NCBI GenBank assembly: GCA_900547965.1
Contig: URJE01000025.1
Span: forward strand, 1-20,277
From: an uncultured Eggerthella sp.
Lineage (GTDB): Bacteria > Actinomycetota > Coriobacteriia > Coriobacteriales > Eggerthellaceae
Length of the DNA: 20,277 bases
Reading direction: 5' to 3'
The notes under the pieces were generated by a model. That model did not search any database. It was given only the letters and a program-made list of their open reading frames with translations, and was not told the origin of the DNA. Positions 16,601 through 20,277 of the stretch are shown here, in pieces (position 1 is the stretch's first letter; each line of letters starts with the position of its first letter). The translations under genes and the position numbers were made by a program.

Positions 16601-16962
16601 ATAAGTGTCAGATCCCTGTTGAAAAAATATGGGACCACGGCTCGAACCCTGAGTCTTCCAGGCCTGAAGTGATTACGGTTAACTTGAAGAATGGCGATAC
16701 CGTAATTGATTCAATGGATCTTACCGCGGAATCCGATTGGAAAGGCACCTTTACAGAACTTCCTGTTGGTCAGAACTATTCAGTGGAAGAGGTGAGCGTT
16801 CCCGGCTATTCTGCCGAGATTACCGGTGATGCTGAAAACGGGTTTGCGATCAAGAACACTTTTGTTCCTTCTGGCGATGGCGGAACAAATCAGGAGCCTC
16901 CTGCCACGCCCTCGGGCCCTGATGCGGATACCCCGAGCAACGGGGGGAGGCAGCAGCGGTGA
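13648..16962 (+). CDS. large secreted/surface protein: TpLRR + parallel beta-helix + Cna_B domain
   Basis: The main frame (1104 residues) of a surface protein. Residues 1-30 are the hydrophobic part of a signal peptide, with likely cleavage at AYA/ASY. Residues about 75-430 are BspA/TpLRR leucine-rich repeats (LTSITLPASVTTI, SAFSGC, GDSAFQNCSSL). About 480-960 are GG-x-I-x-GN and GGGVY repeats typical of a right-handed parallel beta-helix. About 1010-1080 is a Cna_B/SpaA-type beta-sandwich (VEKIWDHG...YSVEEVSVPGYSAEI...IKNTF). A Pro/Gly/Ser-rich linker ends the frame. The role is probably host or bacterial adhesion. The frame's own first codon, TTG 13648, has no proper ribosome site (GGAGG is 17 nt away). 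The intact gene should run 13607-17143, with frame changes at a T run and a G run. Confidence 0.82.
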   Translation: MFSVLLAIGVVFSGFAACGFGSPFVGAAYAASYDAEDVPVSQDGVTFTCDFLDDGTAVVTKIVADDGVTTISVPSSLANNGKDYTVTGVRFPYGTKASDVEQLILPDTLQTMSGYYFSKFKKVKELTIPGSVTNFSCTLQNSESLEKLVFSEGVEELSANMMVANCGNLKEIVLPSTLKSISQPGAFSGASALETINLPDGVEFGENVGSAFSDCSSLTSITLPASVTTIHSSMFKGCDSLTSITAKGNIESIGNSAFSGCKALSEVVLQGKLTSVGDSAFQNCSSLKNAPDLSAVTKLGSYAFYNCNSLSCSVDLSSLSEIPGYAFCYAPVTVEKFSDSLKTIDMWALIWATIEDDLPVTLQSIGDYAFYLCDLPEIFAIPDSVTSVGTGAFGETTGVKEITIGSGLTSISKGAFSESSVLKILINNSADNISGTDNLPGSGVEIVYLHESIDDSVGDTISEEVGSKTLQQMVNEAPDGVPTTIAIKKHVKLGSTLNIPAGKNIVITCDDPHTILAKKNTAGSLVSVAEGATLELSGDVSLRGCYNAGAIIDCKGALVISGDATVYDGTVRSTNSGVVNLSGSEAVLTMNGGVIESCNIDEVYCGVVHAADGAKVLMQAGSIQGNRVAGAQGDGNYISSAGVMLLGNASLEMTGGTIANNSGYQGSAVMVYGPDAGEGKRATFLMKGGSIEGNASNKLGKRTPSGAVHVEGNAEFVMTGGEISGNSASGDGKGGGVCVVDPGVQGSGSEMGTVFTMKAEDAANTRSASTGGTISGNTAYAGGGVYSYSNGVTLSAGVIEGNTAWSMGGGVYSEGSNDHYSTLHVQNASITQNSASKQGGGLWFCPTGDGKAYVQDGGLIAKNKADGVGDDVVFLGFKNDPYTLTLANRAPGGGKVLWYEDGGLFEPAGMFASINSNVPRFVEGGSNGDPLTFVDATPNVAVKAVTSDGSFDLGGNLASLIITDNKAALGGGIGANGGVVIGKEDKCQIPVEKIWDHGSNPESSRPEVITVNLKNGDTVIDSMDLTAESDWKGTFTELPVGQNYSVEEVSVPGYSAEITGDAENGFAIKNTFVPSGDGGTNQEPPATPSGPDADTPSNGGRQQR

Positions 16963-17143
16963 CCCTAGTGCCGACCATTCTTCCGTAGGCGGCAAGGGTT
17001 CCCAGAGCACCCAAACCGGAGATTCCAACAACGTGCATTTCTGGCTTGCGGTTGTTGTGGTTGCGGCATTGGTTGCCTGCGGTGCCTACGCGCTATCTCG
17101 TGCGCAGCACCCTCGTGGGACTCATAGCGTTAAAAGGAAATAA
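16943..17143 (+). pseudogene. out-of-frame C-terminal wall-anchor part of the surface protein
   Basis: After the six-G run at 16942-16947 the +1 frame continues as a Gly/Ser-rich linker, then STQTGD (TQTGD at 17009-17023), a hydrophobic segment HFWLAVVVVAALVACGAYAL, and a basic tail ending SVKRK. This is the layout of a sortase sorting signal, with TQTGD in place of LPxTG. Removing one G joins it to the body of the protein; as written, the body frame stops at 16962 and loses the anchor. Confidence 0.7.
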
Positions 17144-17154
17144 TTCGATGAAGT

Positions 17155-17184
17155 GGGAGCGGTTCGATCCGCTCCCTTTTTTTT
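17155..17184 (+). terminator. Rho-independent terminator of the surface-protein gene
   Basis: GGGAGCGG (17155-17162) pairs with CCGCTCCC (17169-17176) around a 6-nt loop, followed by eight T. It lies 11 nt after the anchor-frame stop, which supports 17143 as the true gene end rather than 16962. Confidence 0.92.
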
Positions 17185-17411
17185 CTTTATTTGGGGCAGA
17201 TATTTTCGTTGCGGAAAGCGTTAGATGCTTCGGGCTGTTCGCCAGTAAAAGTAACCGTGTGCTTTCTTGCCGTACCTGTAATCGCGATAAGTTGGCTTTC
17301 GCCGTTACAATTAAACAAGCAATTGAGCTGCTAGTGCTATTACGTTTGCGCTTGGACCCACGCGGCTTAGCTGCAAAGTGCTGCGCGTTGTCAACGGGAT
17401 GGGAGCTATTC

Positions 17412-18572
17412 ATGCAGGTAACCGAAACTATTAAGTATGTGGGCGTAAACGATCACGATATCGATCTGTTCGAAGGGCAGTACGATGTTCGCGAAAACGG
17501 CATGGCGTACAACAGCTACGTTGTTATCGGTGAAAAGGTGGCAGTCGCCGACACCGTTGATGCTCATTTCGTTGACGAATGGATGCATAACGTTGAAACT
17601 GCGCTTGATGGGCGCACGCCTGATTACCTTGTGGTACATCATATGGAGCCCGACCATTCGGCTGGCATCGTTGTGTTCATGGATCGCTATCCTGAAGCGC
17701 AGGTTGTTGCTTCAAAGATGGCCTTCAAGATGATGGCTGCCTATTTCGGTACCGATTTCTCTGATCGTCAGATTGTGTGCAAGGAAGGCTTTGAGCTTGA
17801 TCTTGGCGGGCGCACCCTTCGTTTTATCGGCGCTGCCAACGTGCATTGGCCTGAAGTCATGTTTTCCTACGATTCGCAGGACAAGGTGCTGTTTTCCGCA
17901 GATGCCTTTGGCAAGTTCGGGGCGAACGATATCGAAGATCCTGAAGGCTGGGCATGCGAAGCGCGCCGCTACTATTTCGGGATTGTGGGCAAGTTCGGCA
18001 AGAACGTTCAGGCTGTGTTGAAGAAGGTTGCTGCGCTTGATGTCGAATGCATCTGCCCGCTTCATGGCCCGGTGCTATCTGAAAACCTGACGTATTACGT
18101 GGAAACGTACACCACGTGGGCGCATTACGAGCCCGAAAACAGCGGCGTAACCATTGCCTATGCCAGCGTATACGGCCACACTAAGCAGGCTGCAGAAGAG
18201 CTGGCTTGTGTCCTTCGGGAAAAAGGCGAAACCGTTTCGCTCTTCGATCTGGCGCGTGATGATATGGCAGAAGCAGTGGAGGATGCGTTCCGCTACGATC
18301 GCTTGGTGCTTGCGAGCATCACGTATGCGGGGGATATCTTCCCGTTTATGACTACGTTCATCCATACGCTTGCCGAGCACGCGTATCAAAACCGCAAGGT
18401 GGCCTTCATCGAATCTGGCACCTGGGCTCCAGTAGCCGCTAAGGCCATGCGTGCGCAGGTGGAGCAGATGGCCGGTATCAAGTTTGCGGAAACCGTAGTA
18501 ACCGTGCGTGGCTCTGTCGATGAAGCTGCGCGTGCCCAAATAGCCGCCCTTGCCAACGAGCTCTCCGAATAA
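17412..18572 (+). CDS. FprA-family flavodiiron protein (O2/NO reductase)
   Basis: A 386-residue flavodiiron protein that reduces O2 to water and/or NO to N2O in the cytoplasm of anaerobes. The metallo-beta-lactamase-like half keeps all diiron ligands: H77, E79, D81 and H82 (HHMEPDH), H145 (NVHWPE), D164 (SADAFG) and H218 (PLHGPV). The C-terminal flavodoxin half (about 246-386) has the FMN loop YASVYGHTKQAA and ITYAGDIFPF. There is no extra rubredoxin or flavin-reductase domain (class A). Electrons would come from a separate rubredoxin or similar partner, not seen here. The ATG at 17412 has GGGAG 6 nt upstream; the open frame extends further 5' but through non-family sequence. The 227-bp region before it (17185-17411) contains no gene and no promoter I trust. 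Confidence 0.95.
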   Translation: MQVTETIKYVGVNDHDIDLFEGQYDVRENGMAYNSYVVIGEKVAVADTVDAHFVDEWMHNVETALDGRTPDYLVVHHMEPDHSAGIVVFMDRYPEAQVVASKMAFKMMAAYFGTDFSDRQIVCKEGFELDLGGRTLRFIGAANVHWPEVMFSYDSQDKVLFSADAFGKFGANDIEDPEGWACEARRYYFGIVGKFGKNVQAVLKKVAALDVECICPLHGPVLSENLTYYVETYTTWAHYEPENSGVTIAYASVYGHTKQAAEELACVLREKGETVSLFDLARDDMAEAVEDAFRYDRLVLASITYAGDIFPFMTTFIHTLAEHAYQNRKVAFIESGTWAPVAAKAMRAQVEQMAGIKFAETVVTVRGSVDEAARAQIAALANELSE

Positions 18573-18591
18573 CGAAGATGGCCTAGCGGGT

Positions 18592-18638
18592 TGGCGTTGC
18601 GCTTCCGCATGGCGTTGCGCTTCCGCATGGCGTTGCGC
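18592..18638. repeat. 18-bp tandem repeat, about 2.6 copies
   Basis: TGGCGTTGCGCTTCCGCA occurs at 18592-18609 and 18610-18627 without mismatch, followed by 11 bp of a third copy (18628-18638). It lies between the flavodiiron gene and the EF-hand gene. Such a short perfect repeat may vary in copy number. Confidence 0.85.
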
Positions 18639-18650
18639 GGGTGGGCTAGG

Positions 18651-18709
18651 CTGTACCGTTCTCCTTGGCTGCGAGCCCTAATCGCATTGCTGTTCATTAC
18701 GCGGTACAG
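18651..18709. repeat. 8-bp inverted repeat with flanking direct repeat
   Basis: CTGTACCG (18651-18658) and CGGTACAG (18702-18709) are perfect inverted copies 43 nt apart. GGCTAGGCTG is repeated directly at the outer edges (18644-18653 and 18709-18718). It may be a hairpin, a regulator site or a scar of a small element. Confidence 0.55.
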
Positions 18710-18728
18710 GCTAGGCTGAGCCTATGTG

Positions 18729-18734
18729 TATAAT
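18729..18734 (+). promoter_or_regulatory. -10 box upstream of the EF-hand gene
   Basis: TATAAT preceded by TGTG, 88 nt before the ATG at 18823. There is no clear -35 at the normal distance. The leader would be about 80 nt. Confidence 0.4.
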
Positions 18735-18822
18735 TGCGATAACGTTCGGATAGATCCAGGTAAACGGCAATTTTTCTATTGCCGATACATAGTTTCAGGT
18801 GTTCACGTTAAAAGGGGCTGTC

Positions 18823-19074
18823 ATGTACGAATTATTTGGTGACAAGTTCGATTTGAATCACGATGGCAGGCTCGGCGCGGCCGAACATATGATGGATTTC
18901 TCGGTGTTCAATTATTGGGCAACCGACGATGACGACGACGGAGCCGACCGCGATCGTTCATCGGAATCGTATTACGACGATGATAATGATTTTGATGATC
19001 GTGACAGCGACGATTACGATGATGGTATCGACGACGATTTTGAGGGCGATAACGAAGAAGATGAACTATGGTAA
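18823..19074 (+). CDS. small, extremely acidic single-EF-hand protein
   Basis: An 83-residue protein with one canonical EF-hand loop, DLNHDGRLGAAE (residues 10-21: Asp, Asn, Asp, Gly and terminal Glu in place). Next come a short hydrophobic/aromatic stretch and a tail of mostly Asp. I count 27 Asp and 7 Glu against 1 Lys and 4 Arg. It should bind calcium or another divalent cation, and the tail could bind more cations or a basic surface. There is no signal peptide or membrane segment. The ATG at 18823 has AAAGGGG 5 nt upstream. The frame stops at TAA (19072-19074) directly after NEEDELW, yet the same frame continues with protein-like sequence to 19185, so this may be a shortened form of a longer protein. 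I do not know a function. Confidence 0.75.
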   Translation: MYELFGDKFDLNHDGRLGAAEHMMDFSVFNYWATDDDDDGADRDRSSESYYDDDNDFDDRDSDDYDDGIDDDFEGDNEEDELW

Positions 19075-19185
19075 CCGCTTAACGAAGTCGGAATCGACAT
19101 TGATGAAATTGAGTCGATGAGCTTCAAAGAACAATGTGAAACACTGGAAGAAGCTGGCATCGATCCAGATGAACATCGCTTTTAA
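19075..19185 (+). pseudogene. detached C-terminal segment of the EF-hand protein, behind an in-frame stop
   Basis: Directly after the TAA at 19072-19074 the same frame stays open for 36 codons to TAA at 19183-19185. It reads PLNEVGIDIDEIESM, then a linker, then LEEAGIDPDEHRF. The two ends repeat the pattern L-x-E-x-G-I-D-x-D-E. The acidic character matches the upstream gene, and the terminator lies 6 nt after this second stop. TAA could derive from TAT or TAC (Tyr) by one change. An internal ATG (19117) could start a short separate protein but has no clear ribosome site. Confidence 0.5.
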
Positions 19186-19191
19186 ACTATG

Positions 19192-19218
19192 AGGGGCAGC
19201 TCAATAAGAGCTGCCCCT
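19192..19218. terminator. bidirectional terminator hairpin between convergent genes
   Basis: AGGGGCAGCTC (19192-19202) pairs perfectly over 11 bp with GAGCTGCCCCT (19208-19218) around AATAA. Tails are only moderately T-rich on both strands (GTTCTT on plus, CATAGTTT on minus). It lies between the EF-hand gene and the convergent oxidoreductase gene and could serve both. Confidence 0.75.
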
Positions 19219-19251
19219 GTTCTTGGGACGGTTTCCCTGAACTCCGAAACC

Positions 19252-20277
19252 TTATTGCTCCATGCCGCAGGGCATTACGTTGTTGCTGGCGCGGCGTTCT
19301 TTGGTAACGGCTGCGAAGAAACGGTAGCCGCCCGAAAAGTTAAAGCAGTCAAAACCACGCTGCGTTAGGATTCGGCTCGCAATGTAGCTGCGTACGCCGC
19401 TCTGGCAAATAACGTAGACGGGCTTTGAAGGGTCTAGTTCGCCTAGGTTGTCGCGCAGGTTGTCAACGGGGATGTTCGTGAAGCCTTCGATGTGCCCGCG
19501 CTCGTATTCGCCAACCGTGCGAACATCCAGCAATTGCACGCTTCCGTCGCGTGGCAAGCTTGGTTCTTGGTCCCAATGCCACTGCTTAACAATGCCGTTT
19601 GCTAGGTTTTCAATCATGAAGCCAGCCATATTTACTGGGTCTTTCGCAGAAGAATACGGCGGGGCGTACGCCAAATCCAAATCCTTCAACTGGTCTGCTC
19701 GAATGCCTGCTTGAATGGCTGTTGCCAGCACATCGATGCGCTTGTCTACGCCTTCGCCGCCAACAATCTGAGCACCTAGTAAGCGCAGGGTTTCCCGCTC
19801 GAACACTACCTTCATGGTCATAGGGGTGGCGCCGGGGTAGTAGCCGGCGTGGGAGCCAGGCGAAAGTACAACGCTTTCGTACTGGTAGCCTGCTGCGCTT
19901 GCTGCCTTTTCGGAAAGACCCGTGTTGGCAACCGTTAGGTCGAACACCTTGATTACCGAAGAACCCAGCGAACCTTTGTAGCGGCTGTTTAGCCCTGCGA
20001 TAGCATCGGCAACAATGCGGCCTTGCTTGTTGGCGGGGCCTGCTAGGGATATCACGGCATCTTTGCCGGTAACTTGATGCTTTACCTGTACGGCATCGCC
20101 TACGGCATATACATCGGGGGCGGAAGTTTCCATGCGGTCGTTCACCGCAATGGCACCCTTCATGCCAAGCTGCAGCCCTGCTTCTTTTGCAAGATGGCTT
20201 TCGGGCATAACGCCGATGGCTAGCAGCACCATGTCTGCAGTGATGGGACTGCCCTCTGCAACGTTGGTAACGATGCG
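19252..20277 (-). CDS. CoA-disulfide reductase/NADH oxidase-like flavoprotein fused to a rhodanese domain (partial, N-terminus outside window)
   Basis: The last 341 residues of a pyridine nucleotide-disulfide oxidoreductase; the frame is open to the window edge, so the FAD-binding start and the redox Cys are not visible. Seen are LLAIGVMPE and the FAD-contact block APDVYAVGDA, followed by the dimerisation domain (VIKVFDLTVANTGLSEKAA...AQIVGGEGVDKRIDVLA, DLDLAYAPPYSSAKDPVNMAG). A C-terminal rhodanese domain then carries LLDVRTVGEYERGHI and the active loop ICQSGVRS with the sulfur-carrying Cys. The protein ends NNVMPCGMEQ. The fusion is known from CoA-disulfide/polysulfide reductases, which handle persulfides or CoA disulfide with NAD(P)H. 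The substrate is uncertain without the N-terminus. It is convergent with the EF-hand gene. Confidence 0.92.
   Translation of the reverse strand, partial: RIVTNVAEGSPITADMVLLAIGVMPESHLAKEAGLQLGMKGAIAVNDRMETSAPDVYAVGDAVQVKHQVTGKDAVISLAGPANKQGRIVADAIAGLNSRYKGSLGSSVIKVFDLTVANTGLSEKAASAAGYQYESVVLSPGSHAGYYPGATPMTMKVVFERETLRLLGAQIVGGEGVDKRIDVLATAIQAGIRADQLKDLDLAYAPPYSSAKDPVNMAGFMIENLANGIVKQWHWDQEPSLPRDGSVQLLDVRTVGEYERGHIEGFTNIPVDNLRDNLGELDPSKPVYVICQSGVRSYIASRILTQRGFDCFNFSGGYRFFAAVTKERRASNNVMPCGMEQ

Noticed and set aside
17046..17411. N-terminal extension of the flavodiiron protein
   Set aside because: The added residues do not resemble the family, cross the upstream terminator, and the ATG at 17412 has a good ribosome site.
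18386..18697. minus-strand frame with MRKRNA repeats
   Set aside because: The peptide repeat is only the translation of the 18-bp DNA tandem repeat and the frame is antisense to the flavodiiron gene.

Overview
The window looks like chromosome from an anaerobic, high-G+C-lineage Gram-positive bacterium, most likely class Coriobacteriia (Eggerthellaceae-like). This placement is an inference from gene content: a selenium-dependent molybdenum hydroxylase module, a flavodiiron oxygen/NO reductase, a leucine-rich/beta-helix surface protein with a sortase-type tail, and a CoA-disulfide-reductase/rhodanese fusion. I cannot name a genus. Many starts are GTG or TTG. I saw no rRNA, tRNA, CRISPR array or transposase.

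Layout. (1) 1-2722: a UvrA paralogue without the UvrB-binding domain, behind a possible MerR-type operator. (2) 2723-4607: a 335-bp gap, then an NCS2 xanthine/urate-type permease ending in a strong terminator. (3) 4675-11421: the main metabolic unit. A MocA-like nucleotidyltransferase is divergent from a tight six-gene run: FAD, 2Fe-2S and molybdopterin hydroxylase subunits, then YqeC-, YqeB- and XdhC-type maturation proteins. With the permease beside it, the likely role is uptake and hydroxylation of a purine such as xanthine or urate, using a Mo cofactor that carries labile selenium. (4) 11422-11912: a possible frameshifted 48-codon gene, then a good promoter followed by a ~110-nt leader or small RNA ending in a perfect terminator just before degV. 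(5) 11913-13427: a DegV/FakB fatty-acid-binding protein and a divergent MoaE-like protein. (6) 13607-17143: a large surface protein whose signal peptide, body and wall anchor lie in different frames, with both frame changes at homopolymer runs. (7) 17412-18572: a flavodiiron protein. (8) 18573-19218: an 18-bp tandem repeat, an inverted repeat, and a very acidic EF-hand mini-protein with an in-frame stop before what looks like its original C-terminus. (9) 19252-20277: the C-terminal part of a CoA-disulfide reductase/rhodanese fusion, cut by the window edge.

The least explained items are the twice-frameshifted surface protein, the acidic EF-hand protein with its detached tail, the short transcript before degV, the apparent ATC start of yqeC, and the MoaE-like protein that lacks standard catalytic residues. 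Three separate homopolymer frame breaks in one window mean sequencing error must be excluded before any is read as biology.
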